Shown piece by piece: positions 1 to 6,292 of a stretch of DNA of 6,292 nt. Origin of the DNA: JAYEIA01 sp034659855 (GTDB lineage: Bacteria > Bacteroidota > Bacteroidia > Bacteroidales > JAADGE01). The position numbers and the translations under genes are program-made. Where the stretch lies: assembly GCA_034659855.1 (NCBI GenBank), contig JAYEIA010000277.1:1-6292 (forward strand), written 5' to 3'. The notes beneath the pieces were generated by a model. That model ran no database searches and was not told the DNA's origin. It saw nothing but the letters and a program-made list of their open reading frames with translations. Positions within the stretch are counted from its first letter, which is position 1; every line of letters begins with the position of its first letter.

Positions 1-37
1 ATGAAGATTATAAGGCTTTTACAAGATAATATTCAAA

Positions 38-93
38 TTTCCGGAGGTTGGGCGAAGCCGAAACCGGTTTCGGCTTCGCTCAACCTCCGGAAA
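38..93. repeat. 56-bp near-perfect loopless palindrome
   Basis: Two 28-base arms (38-65 and 66-93) are reverse complements with no spacer. The only irregularity is g51 opposite t80, which is a G-U wobble in plus-strand RNA and a C-A mismatch in minus-strand RNA. The core 25 bases of the left arm are about 68% GC, in clear contrast to the AT-rich flanks. Neither side carries a good U-tract in the matching orientation: plus-strand RNA continues into an A-rich stretch, and minus-strand RNA continues AAATTTGAAT. It is therefore not a textbook intrinsic terminator. It could be a backup terminator or 3'-end-protecting hairpin for fabI or for a plus-strand gene to the left of the window, or a copy of a dispersed REP-like repeat. 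The structure is directly visible; its role is inference. Confidence 0.85.
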
Positions 94-149
94 AACAACG
101 ACATTTTAAACTATAGCCAAACTTAACGAACTATTATCATGAAAATATC

Positions 150-181
150 AAAAAAAAGAACCGAACTACTTTCGGCTCTTT
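150..181 (-). terminator. Rho-independent terminator of fabI
   Basis: Read on the minus strand, an 11-bp stem (plus positions 171-181 pairing with 155-165) closes a 5-nt loop (166-170). The stem has one G-U wobble (plus 176 with 160) and a GC-containing centre, CCGAA/TTCGG. It is followed at once by a run of seven U residues (plus A151-A157, the first few of which pair at the stem base). It begins 24 bases beyond the fabI stop codon. Stem, short loop, U-run and position all match an intrinsic terminator for the leftward fabI transcript. Confidence 0.8.
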
Positions 182-204
182 CAAATTCATTTTAGGGCAT
201 TCAG

Positions 205-1071
205 TTATTCCATTTCGTCTTCTATACGTTGGATTTCCTCTTTATCAATAGGCTGGTCAAGGGCTTGATTGTACATTGCCATCGCTTTGAGGCTCATGCC
301 CATGCCGGAGAATCCCCCGTCATGATATAGGTTTTGCATGGTTACTTTCCTTGTTAAGTCCGAGAACAGCGTAATGCAATAGTCGGCAAATTCATCGGCA
401 TCGGCATTGCCGAGCGGCGACATGCGTTCGGTAAAATCCAGCAGACCGTCTATTCCTTTTACTCCGCTGCCGGCGGTTGTCATAGTCGGAGATTGAGAAA
501 TGGTGTTTACTCGTACTTTGTTTTCTCTTCCGTAAATATAGCCAAAACTCCGAGCAATAGATTCAAGCATGGCTTTTGCATCGGCCATATCATTGTAGCG
601 GTACAGTGTTTTTTGAGCAGCTACATAGGACAGAGCCAGCACAGAACCCCATTCGTTAATGGCATCAAATTGTTTGGCCGTTTGTAACACTTTATGAAAA
701 GAAACGGCTGAGATATCCAGTGTTTTTTGGAGGTAATTATAGTTTAATTCATCATATTTTAGTCCCTTACGAACATTCAACGACATGGCTACAGAGTGTA
801 GTACAAAGTCAATCTTTCCGCCGAAATGTTCCATTGTTTTCTTAAATAAGTTCTCAATGTCTTCTACACTTGTGGCATCTGCCGGGACTACAATAGTGTT
901 GCATTTTTTGGCAAGTTCTTCAATTTCACCGAATCTCATGGAGACAGGAGTATTGGTCAAAACAAACTCTGCCCCTTCTTCGTAGGCTCGCTCTGCAACT
1001 TTCCAAGCTAAAGATTTATTGTTTAAGGCTCCGAAGATTATCCCTTTTTTCCCTTTCAAAAGATTATACAT
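205..1071 (-). CDS. fabI: Enoyl-[acyl-carrier-protein] reductase (NADH), FabI
   Basis: This 288-aa protein reduces trans-2-enoyl-ACP to acyl-ACP, the last step of each elongation cycle in type II fatty acid synthesis, in the cytoplasm. It is an atypical short-chain dehydrogenase with a Rossmann fold. Visible marks are the N-terminal nucleotide-binding segment GALNNKSLAW (14-23), Asp65 in PADAT, the HSVAMS segment (92-97), and the FabI active site Tyr149, Tyr159 and Lys166, with the Y-x6-K spacing and the ten-residue Tyr-Tyr spacing of E. coli FabI (Tyr146/Tyr156/Lys163). SPTMTTAGSG (194-203) is the substrate loop and HDGGFS (250-255) the conserved C-terminal motif. It is longer than the 262-aa E. 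coli enzyme because of a charged tail after about residue 260. Ala95 occupies the position of E. coli Gly93, a site linked to triclosan response. The ATG at 1071 is preceded by an in-frame TAA (1080-1078), so the start is firm; no Shine-Dalgarno is seen. It is monocistronic, with its own terminator. Confidence 0.96.
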   Translation of the reverse strand: MYNLLKGKKGIIFGALNNKSLAWKVAERAYEEGAEFVLTNTPVSMRFGEIEELAKKCNTIVVPADATSVEDIENLFKKTMEHFGGKIDFVLHSVAMSLNVRKGLKYDELNYNYLQKTLDISAVSFHKVLQTAKQFDAINEWGSVLALSYVAAQKTLYRYNDMADAKAMLESIARSFGYIYGRENKVRVNTISQSPTMTTAGSGVKGIDGLLDFTERMSPLGNADADEFADYCITLFSDLTRKVTMQNLYHDGGFSGMGMSLKAMAMYNQALDQPIDKEEIQRIEDEME

Positions 1072-1099
1072 ACTGTTTTATATTATGGTTCGTGAACGG

Positions 1100-1130
1100 C
1101 AAAAATAAGAAAGAATTACTTATAGCGAAA
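1100..1130 (-). promoter_or_regulatory. Candidate Bacteroidota-type promoter for fabI
   Basis: On the minus strand, TATTTTTG (plus 1107-1100) matches the Bacteroidota -7 consensus TAnnTTTG exactly. Nineteen bases further upstream lies TTTC (plus 1130-1127), a one-base departure from the -33 element TTTG. Transcription would start near 1093, giving a leader of roughly 20 nt before the fabI ATG. The consensus is established knowledge for the primary sigma factor of this phylum. The assignment here rests on sequence match and position only, in an AT-rich region where chance matches occur. Confidence 0.45.
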
Positions 1131-1184
1131 TTTTTGCCGGGAAATATTTATTTTAAGCGATTCTAAAATGTTATTGTATAAAAG

Positions 1185-1216
1185 TTTTTATTTTAATAAA
1201 TAATTAATTAAATTTG
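1185..1216 (+). promoter_or_regulatory. Weak candidate promoter for the hybrid kinase
   Basis: TAAATTTG at 1209-1216 fits the Bacteroidota -7 consensus TAnnTTTG. A TTTT at 1185-1188, 20 bases upstream, could stand in for the -33 element but lacks the expected G. The implied leader is about 90 nt. A second, poorer -7 match (TGTTTTTG, 1270-1277) lies nearer the gene. The surrounding 100 bases are very AT-rich, so this call is tentative. Confidence 0.25.
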
Positions 1217-1313
1217 GAAAAACTAAAACTTATTAACACGAATTACAAGTTTTCAGCATAGGCTTGTCATGTTTTTGTAAAGCATTGAATAATAGCTTAT
1301 ATCCTGAAAAGAA

Positions 1314-3437
1314 ATGTCAATAAAATCAAGCCAAGAACATTCCGATTTTTTATTTGAAAACAGCCCTATTTCCTTATGGGAGGAGGACTACAGACCAATA
1401 ATGGGTTTGTTGGATTCGGTTAAAGAGAAAAATTTAACTGATTATACTACATTTTTACAAAATTCTCCGGAGTTTGTGCAGAAGTGTTCTCAATCCATCG
1501 AATTGGTAAAGGTTAATGCAGCTACACTTAAACTATTTAAAGCGCCGAGTTTTTTATTTCTCAAAGAAAATTTATCAAAAATATACACTGATAAGTCAGT
1601 TGAATTTTTTATTCGAGAATTAAACGCTATGCTGTTGGGAAAAGTTGAATTTTCGGGTGAAACTGAATATCGTCGTTTTGACGGAAAAATAATATCAACA
1701 ATTCCTAAAATATTCGCAACGCCTGAGAAAGGTCTGATAATAACAGCCTTGAGCGACATTACAAATAGGAAAAAAGCAAGCATTGAACTGCAGCAAAAAA
1801 GTGTGGAGTTAGAATCGCAAACTGAGGAGTATTTCTCGTTGCTTGAGGACTATAAAAAACAAAACACTAACTTAAGAAAAGCAAAAGAGCGAGCTTCAAT
1901 AAATGAAGAAAAATTCAGGGTTGCTTTTGATACAGTATCAGATCCGGTAGCTGTTAATACAATCTCAGGAAAGTATGTAACAGTCAATAAAATGTTTTCC
2001 GTGTCATCCGGATATTCTTATAATGAGATTGTAGGGAAAACCACAAAAGAGATGAATGCATGGGGTGATAAAATGTTGCATAAAGAGTTTTTGCGATTGC
2101 TTGAGAAGACCGGAGTGGTCAAAAACTTTGAAACAAAATTCAGAATAAAATCCGGAAAATTAATACCGGCACTTATTTCTGCATCAATTATTTCCATACA
2201 GGATAAACAATATATTCATTCGGTTATTAAAGATATTTCGGATCAGAAGAAGACCCGGACTTTGTTGAATGAACGAAACTCAGAACTTAAAAAGGCCGTA
2301 CAAGCGGCTGAAGAAAGTGACCTGCTTAAATCGTTGTTTTTGGCTAACATGAGCCATGAGATCAGAACGCCCATGAATGCTATTATAGGTTTTAGCGAAT
2401 TATTGATAGAGAGGAGTCTTCCGAAGGCTGAGCAAAAAAAATATTTGAATATTATAAGTCGTAGTGGGGGACACCTACTGAATTTGATTGATGATATTAT
2501 TGATATTTCTAAAATTGATGCCAATCAACTCACCTATAACGAGAGTAGTTTTGATTTGATTCAGTTTGTCGAAGAAATTTTTACATTTTTTGAGTTTAAA
2601 GCTAAAAATGAGGACGCTAAGGCGGTTAAATTCGGTTTTAATAATCATTTGTCGCAGGATAAAGTATTTATCAGAAGTGATGCTACACGATTAAAACAAA
2701 TCTTAGTTAATTTGCTCGGGAATGCCACAAAATTTACCGATACCGGAAAAATCACCCTCGATATAAGACTGGCTGAAGGTAAACTTCAATTCTCGGTGAA
2801 AGATACCGGCATTGGGATTCCTGCTGATAAATTAGATGTTATATTTGATCGTTTTCAGCAAGTTCACTCCGAAGGTGGGTCGGCTTATAAAGGAACCGGG
2901 CTTGGCTTGGCTATTGCTAAAGCATGTACCCAAATGTTGGGAGGAGAGATCTCTGTTGATTCTTCTCCGGGTGTCGGTTCAGAATTTACGTTTACAATAA
3001 ATTATCAGCTGTCTCTCCAAAAACAATTCAAACCCGAAAATGGCGGAAACGGACAGACTTCTGAAAATGAATTTCTTAAAGGCAAGGAAATACTTATTGC
3101 CGAAGACGATATTAATAGTGCTGAGGTACTTAGAGTACTGCTTGCCGGTACCGGGGCAAAATTATTTTATGCTAATGACGGTGCCGAGGCGGTAAAAATT
3201 TGCAGTAATGAGAAAACTATTGATTTAGTACTCATGGATATTCAAATGCCGCTCATGACAGGGCTGGAGGCAACAAAACGTATTGTACAACAATCGAATA
3301 ATACCGTAGTTCTGGCTCAAACCGCTAATGCGATGATAGATGATGAACGAAAAGCTCTCGAAGCCGGTTGTTCTGACTATATCTCAAAACCTATAGATAA
3401 AAAAATACTGTATGAGAAAATCAGAAATTTAATTTGA
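1314..3437 (+). CDS. Soluble hybrid sensor histidine kinase (PAS-PAS-HisKA-HATPase-REC)
   Basis: This 707-aa two-component sensor kinase has a fused receiver. Order of parts: an N-terminal PAS-type region (about 12-150) opening with ENSPISLWEEDY, typical of S-box sensors, and closing with DITNRKK; a charged coiled-coil linker (about 151-200); a second PAS domain (about 200-312) ending in VIKDISDQKK; a further helical linker (313-340). HisKA follows, with phospho-acceptor His348 in SHEIRTPMN, then HATPase_c with the N box around Asn466/Asn470, G1 DTGIGIP (497-503), F box (511-514) and G2 GTGLGLAIAK (527-536). The C-terminal receiver (about 591-707) has the acidic pair Asp598/Asp599, phospho-acceptor Asp642, Thr670 and Lys692. 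All catalytic residues look intact. No signal peptide or membrane segment is visible, so it probably senses a cytoplasmic ligand or redox state; the signal is unknown. There is no Hpt or output domain, so any onward relay needs a separate partner. An in-frame TGA at 1305-1307 makes the ATG at 1314 the first possible ATG. Confidence 0.93.
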   Translation: MSIKSSQEHSDFLFENSPISLWEEDYRPIMGLLDSVKEKNLTDYTTFLQNSPEFVQKCSQSIELVKVNAATLKLFKAPSFLFLKENLSKIYTDKSVEFFIRELNAMLLGKVEFSGETEYRRFDGKIISTIPKIFATPEKGLIITALSDITNRKKASIELQQKSVELESQTEEYFSLLEDYKKQNTNLRKAKERASINEEKFRVAFDTVSDPVAVNTISGKYVTVNKMFSVSSGYSYNEIVGKTTKEMNAWGDKMLHKEFLRLLEKTGVVKNFETKFRIKSGKLIPALISASIISIQDKQYIHSVIKDISDQKKTRTLLNERNSELKKAVQAAEESDLLKSLFLANMSHEIRTPMNAIIGFSELLIERSLPKAEQKKYLNIISRSGGHLLNLIDDIIDISKIDANQLTYNESSFDLIQFVEEIFTFFEFKAKNEDAKAVKFGFNNHLSQDKVFIRSDATRLKQILVNLLGNATKFTDTGKITLDIRLAEGKLQFSVKDTGIGIPADKLDVIFDRFQQVHSEGGSAYKGTGLGLAIAKACTQMLGGEISVDSSPGVGSEFTFTINYQLSLQKQFKPENGGNGQTSENEFLKGKEILIAEDDINSAEVLRVLLAGTGAKLFYANDGAEAVKICSNEKTIDLVLMDIQMPLMTGLEATKRIVQQSNNTVVLAQTANAMIDDERKALEAGCSDYISKPIDKKILYEKIRNLI

Positions 3438-3443
3438 ATTGTT

Positions 3444-4604
3444 TTATAGCTGATAGGCAAACATCTGAACGTCTTTTTCGGATATTTTGTCGTCAGTCAA
3501 AATAATTAGGCGTTCCAAAACATTTCTCAACTCTCGGATATTACCGGTCCAATCCATTTTTTTGAATGCTTTGAGTGCACCTTTGGTAATTGTTCTTTTA
3601 GATACTCCGTGCTCATTGCATATTTGATTCATAAAGTGTTCGGAAAGAAGTTCTATATCTTCCGGGCGTTCATTCAGTGTTGGGACTTGTATTAGAATTA
3701 CACTCAACCGGTGGTACAAATCTTCTCTGAAATTTTTGTCTTTAATTTCTTTTTTCAGGTCTTTATTGGTTGCGGCTATAATTCTGACATCTACTTTTAT
3801 GGCCTTGTCGCTGCCCACTCTTGAAATCTTGTTTTCCTGCAAAGCCCTTAGAACTTTTGCTTGTGCCGATAAGCTCATGTCTCCGATTTCATCAAGAAAT
3901 AGTGTGCCGCCGTGAGCTTGTTCAAATTTACCGGTCCGCTGTTTATGTGCCGAAGTAAATGAACCTTTCTCGTGTCCGAATAGTTCACTCTCAATAAGTT
4001 CTGAGGGGATTGCTGCACAGTTTACTTCTATAAACGGGGCCTTACTTCTTTTACTTTTTTCGTGTATTCGGTGGGCAACCAATTCTTTACCGGTACCGTT
4101 GGCTCCTGTAATAAGTACTCTGGCATCGGTTGGTGCCACACGGTCGCTCATTTCTTTAATTTTCATAATGGCATCGGACTCGCCAATCATTCTATATTTT
4201 TTACTGACTTTTTTCTTCAGGGCTTTGGTTTCACTTTTTAGTTTGTTGTTGTCAACTGCATTGTTCAGAGTTATGAGCAAGCGGTTTAAGTCCAGAGGTT
4301 TTTCAATAAAATCGTAGGCTCCTTTTTTTATGGCATCAACGGCTGTATCTACGGTGCCGTGCCCGGAAATCATGATGACATTTGTATTGTGTCCTTCTTC
4401 AATTATTTCTTCGAGCACTTCTATACCGTCAATTCCCGGCATTTTTATATCGCAAAGTACAATGTCATATTCATTATTATTGAGTTCTTCCAGGCCGCTT
4501 TTTCCGTCTTGAGCCAATTCCACCACATGTTTTTCGTATTCCAAAATATCTTTCAGCGAATTTCTTATGGCTTGTTCGTCGTCTATTACTAATATTTTTG
4601 ACAT
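3444..4604 (-). CDS. NtrC-family sigma-54 response regulator lacking a DNA-binding domain
   Basis: This 386-aa regulator has an N-terminal receiver (about 1-118) with Asp8/Asp9, phospho-acceptor Asp52, Ser80 and Lys102, a helical linker (119-137), and a sigma-54 interaction AAA+ ATPase domain (about 138-375). The ATPase shows Walker A GANGTGKE (167-174), the sigma-54 contact loop as GSFTSA (214-219) instead of GAFTGA, Walker B TLFLDE (234-239), sensor I at ATN (278-280), the arginine-finger region FREDLYHRL (292-300) and sensor II in WTGNIRELRN (352-361). The protein then ends at FAYQL with no room for the Fis-type helix-turn-helix found in NtrC (about 470 aa). The stop is followed directly by the intact 3' end of the opposing kinase gene, so the short form is not an obvious frameshift artefact. 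Helicobacter FlgR is a known family member that lacks this domain. It probably activates sigma-54 RNA polymerase when phosphorylated; target genes are unknown. It lies 111 bp downstream of the ABC permease. No Shine-Dalgarno is seen before the ATG at 4604. Confidence 0.92.
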   Translation of the reverse strand: MSKILVIDDEQAIRNSLKDILEYEKHVVELAQDGKSGLEELNNNEYDIVLCDIKMPGIDGIEVLEEIIEEGHNTNVIMISGHGTVDTAVDAIKKGAYDFIEKPLDLNRLLITLNNAVDNNKLKSETKALKKKVSKKYRMIGESDAIMKIKEMSDRVAPTDARVLITGANGTGKELVAHRIHEKSKRSKAPFIEVNCAAIPSELIESELFGHEKGSFTSAHKQRTGKFEQAHGGTLFLDEIGDMSLSAQAKVLRALQENKISRVGSDKAIKVDVRIIAATNKDLKKEIKDKNFREDLYHRLSVILIQVPTLNERPEDIELLSEHFMNQICNEHGVSKRTITKGALKAFKKMDWTGNIRELRNVLERLIILTDDKISEKDVQMFAYQL

Positions 4605-4715
4605 ATTATTATTTTTTGATATTAATTCTTCAAACGTTGCTGTTCGTAGCTTCGTTGATTTTTGTTTTTTTTATCTTTTCAGATAAAAGTACTAAATTCA
4701 CGGATAAATACGAAT

Positions 4716-6023
4716 TTATTTTTGTTTAATCCATTTAAACAGGTCGGCATAACTTGATTTTTTGCCGTATTTCAATATTCCTGTACGATATATTCTGGCG
4801 GCCAGCCAAATAACTCCCACAATGGTTATGAGCATTAGTCCGGCCGAAAGCAGAAACTCCCAGGGTTGTACGGCATCAAACGCAATGCGAACAGGCATAA
4901 GCACCGGAGCCGTAAACGGAATGATTGAAAACCAAAAAGCAACGGGTCCGGCCGGGTTTGATATGACAGATTGTGCTACAATAATTGATAAAATAAGCGG
5001 TACAGTAACCGGGAGCATAAATTGCTGAGTATCTGTTTCGTTGTCAACCGCCGAGCCAATGGCTGCAAACAATGATGCATAGAGCAAGTAGCCGGTAATA
5101 AAAAAGAAAACGAAACCTCCCAAAAGCATATTCCAGTTTGTATCGGACAGTGCCGACAAGGTCTCTGAAACAAATGCATTTTGTGTGTTTTCAGGAATGT
5201 CAACCCCTTGAACCATTTCGGTGCTTGGGGCAGAATTTATCATTTCATCGGCCATGAATGCCCCGGCTATGCTTACAATGCCTCCGGTGAGTATTACCCA
5301 AAGGGCAAACTGAGTGAGTGCCAAGAGTGCAATTCCCAATATTTTTCCGGCCATGAGTTCAAATGGTTTTACGGAAGAAATGAGAACTTCTACAATTCTG
5401 CCGGTCTTTTCTTCAAGCACGCCGCGCATGACCTGGGCTCCATACATAAAAATGAACATGTAAATCGTAAGTGCCAGAACAAATCCGATGATTGTATTCA
5501 GCACGGCTGAACTCTCTTTTTCTTCGCCGGTTTCTGTCCATTTTACGGTTTTAAAGCTTACACCGACTTTGGCTTCTTCCATTTGTTTTGCCGAAACACC
5601 AAGCTTTTTGAGGTTTTTGGTTTCAAGGTATTTTCCGATAATACCTTCAAGCTCTTTGGTCATTTCTATATCCGCTTGGCTGAAAGAGTACAATACGGGT
5701 GGATTCTCAGGAAACTCCTCGGAAAAATACAGAAAAGCATCGTAGTCCGATGATTTGAAATCGTCCTTTATTTCTTGCATTTCTATGTTGCGGTCTATTC
5801 TGTACTGAAAAGATTCGGTATCATGAAAAATCGAATCCGGAATATTGCTTTTATCCAGAACATGAATTTTCCGAATACTTTTATTCGCTGATTGGCTTAT
5901 CCAAACCGGTACAACAAAAATTGCTGCCATCAAAAGAGGCCCCAGTAAGGTCATTACTATAAATGTACGCTTTCTGACTCTTGTCAAAAATTCTCGCTTT
6001 ATGATTAATAGTGTTTTCTTCAT
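4716..6023 (-). CDS. ABC-2 type transporter permease (NatB/YhaP-like)
   Basis: This 435-aa integral membrane subunit probably belongs to an ABC exporter. The N-terminus is basic (KREFLTRVRKRT), followed by a first membrane segment (about 21-43), a hydrophilic domain of about 130 residues expected outside the cytoplasmic membrane (44-172), and then about six hydrophobic segments (roughly 174-197, 225-256, 298-323, 335-353, 357-379, 387-410). Between the second and third lies GVLEEKTGRIVEVLISSVKP (201-220), the cytoplasmic coupling region shared by ABC-2 permeases of this type. IIPFTAPVLMPVR (367-379) is the other conserved segment. Length and topology match NatB/YhaP-like permeases, some of which are linked to sodium or drug efflux; the substrate cannot be told from sequence here. 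The ATG at 6023 lies 57 bp downstream of the stop codon of the ATPase gene, with no promoter match in between, which supports co-transcription. No Shine-Dalgarno is visible. Confidence 0.9.
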   Translation of the reverse strand: MKKTLLIIKREFLTRVRKRTFIVMTLLGPLLMAAIFVVPVWISQSANKSIRKIHVLDKSNIPDSIFHDTESFQYRIDRNIEMQEIKDDFKSSDYDAFLYFSEEFPENPPVLYSFSQADIEMTKELEGIIGKYLETKNLKKLGVSAKQMEEAKVGVSFKTVKWTETGEEKESSAVLNTIIGFVLALTIYMFIFMYGAQVMRGVLEEKTGRIVEVLISSVKPFELMAGKILGIALLALTQFALWVILTGGIVSIAGAFMADEMINSAPSTEMVQGVDIPENTQNAFVSETLSALSDTNWNMLLGGFVFFFITGYLLYASLFAAIGSAVDNETDTQQFMLPVTVPLILSIIVAQSVISNPAGPVAFWFSIIPFTAPVLMPVRIAFDAVQPWEFLLSAGLMLITIVGVIWLAARIYRTGILKYGKKSSYADLFKWIKQK

Positions 6024-6080
6024 TTTTATATGAAATTTGGATGGTATGCCGATTTTTTTAAAAAAAAAATACTCTGTGAA

Positions 6081-6292
6081 CTATTTTTTAACTAAATCAA
6101 TAAAAATTTCATTTAGCTTGGGTATTTCTTCATTAAATGAAATAATGTTTCCGTATTTCATGAGTTCAGACAGTATTTCGTTGGAGGTTTTTCCGTTTAG
6201 GATTTTTAGTTTCAGTCGTGAGGTGTTATTCCTTTCTTTGACATCAATAATTTGATAATCAGCGGTAAAGCTTGCAATTATCTTGTCAAACG
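6081..6292 (-). CDS. ABC transporter ATP-binding protein, C-terminal fragment (partial)
   Basis: An open frame enters from the right edge of the window and runs leftward to a TAG stop (6083-6081), giving the last 69 residues of a protein whose start lies outside. The fragment begins FDKIIASFTADYQIID and ends PKLNEIFIDLVKK. The pattern, a small alpha/beta domain followed by a Phe-rich segment and the terminal helix xLNEIFIxLV, is typical of the domain after the nucleotide-binding domain in ABC ATPases of drug and sodium exporters (DUF4162-like). The Walker and signature motifs would lie outside the window and cannot be checked. Its position just upstream of an ABC-2 permease on the same strand strongly supports the call: it would supply ATP hydrolysis for that permease. 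The fragment has no start codon of its own in view. Confidence 0.78.
   Translation of the reverse strand, partial: FDKIIASFTADYQIIDVKERNNTSRLKLKILNGKTSNEILSELMKYGNIISFNEEIPKLNEIFIDLVKK

Noticed and set aside
1..126. A 41-codon open frame beginning with ATG at position 1.
   Set aside because: It runs straight through the palindrome, its start coincides with the window edge, and the translation has no recognisable domain. It could at most be the tail of an upstream gene, for which there is no other evidence.
1072..1313. Sigma-54 promoter (GG-N10-GC) search in this intergenic region and in the gaps 4605-4715 and 6024-6080.
   Set aside because: No GG and GC pair with the required spacing was found by eye in the expected orientations, so the regulator's targets probably lie outside the window.
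1378..1403. Purine-rich GGGAGGAGGA sequence before an in-frame ATG at 1401, considered as the true start of the kinase.
   Set aside because: Starting there would cut the conserved opening of the first PAS region (residues 16-26), the spacing is long, and Bacteroidota seldom rely on Shine-Dalgarno pairing.
4631..4638. AACGTTTG on the minus strand as a -7 promoter element for the regulator gene.
   Set aside because: It misses the first T of TAnnTTTG, and no TTG lies at the -33 distance upstream.
4669..4688. Inverted repeat TTTTATCT/AGATAAAA with a 4-nt loop between the permease and regulator genes, considered as a terminator.
   Set aside because: The stem is almost all A-T and is not followed by a U-run in either direction; on the minus strand it is followed by A residues.
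5181..5510. A 109-codon plus-strand open frame lying opposite the ABC permease, along with other frames opposite fabI, the kinase and the regulator.
   Set aside because: These are antisense or out-of-frame shadows of well-supported genes, with low-complexity or domain-free translations.
1..6292. CRISPR array, tRNA, rRNA, insertion sequence or phage remnants.
   Set aside because: No regularly spaced direct repeats, cloverleaf-like segments, transposase motifs or phage genes were seen on either strand.

Overview
This 6.3 kb window looks like ordinary chromosomal DNA from a member of the Bacteroidota. The clues are the AT-rich base composition, a FabI of the long form with a C-terminal tail, hybrid histidine kinase architecture, start codons without Shine-Dalgarno sequences, and upstream matches to the Bacteroidota -7 promoter element TAnnTTTG. 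I infer the phylum from style; no RNA marker gene is present. No phage, transposase, CRISPR array, tRNA or rRNA is visible.

Layout from left to right. Positions 1-204 hold no convincing gene. They contain a GC-rich, almost perfect 56-bp palindrome (38-93) and a rho-independent terminator (150-181) for the leftward gene that follows. fabI (205-1071, minus) encodes the NADH-dependent enoyl-ACP reductase of fatty acid synthesis. A 242-bp AT-rich divergent intergenic region (1072-1313) separates it from a 707-aa soluble hybrid histidine kinase (1314-3437, plus) with two PAS-type sensor regions, HisKA, HATPase and a C-terminal receiver. Only six bases after the kinase stop, a convergent gene ends. 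It is an NtrC-type response regulator (3444-4604, minus) with receiver and sigma-54 AAA+ domains but no C-terminal DNA-binding helix-turn-helix. Upstream of it on the same strand lie an ABC-2 type permease (4716-6023, minus) and the 3' end of what is most likely its ATPase subunit (6081-6292, minus, cut by the window edge).

How the genes fit together. fabI is an independent housekeeping gene with its own terminator. The two minus-strand ABC genes form a natural ATPase-permease pair of an exporter of unknown substrate. The regulator lies 111 bp downstream of the permease and may be read through from it or have its own promoter. The hybrid kinase faces the regulator tail to tail; a phosphorelay link between them is possible, but only position suggests it.

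I do not see a clearly new biological system. The points most worth a second look are the regulator's missing DNA-binding domain together with its altered GAFTGA loop (GSFTSA), and the long palindrome downstream of fabI.
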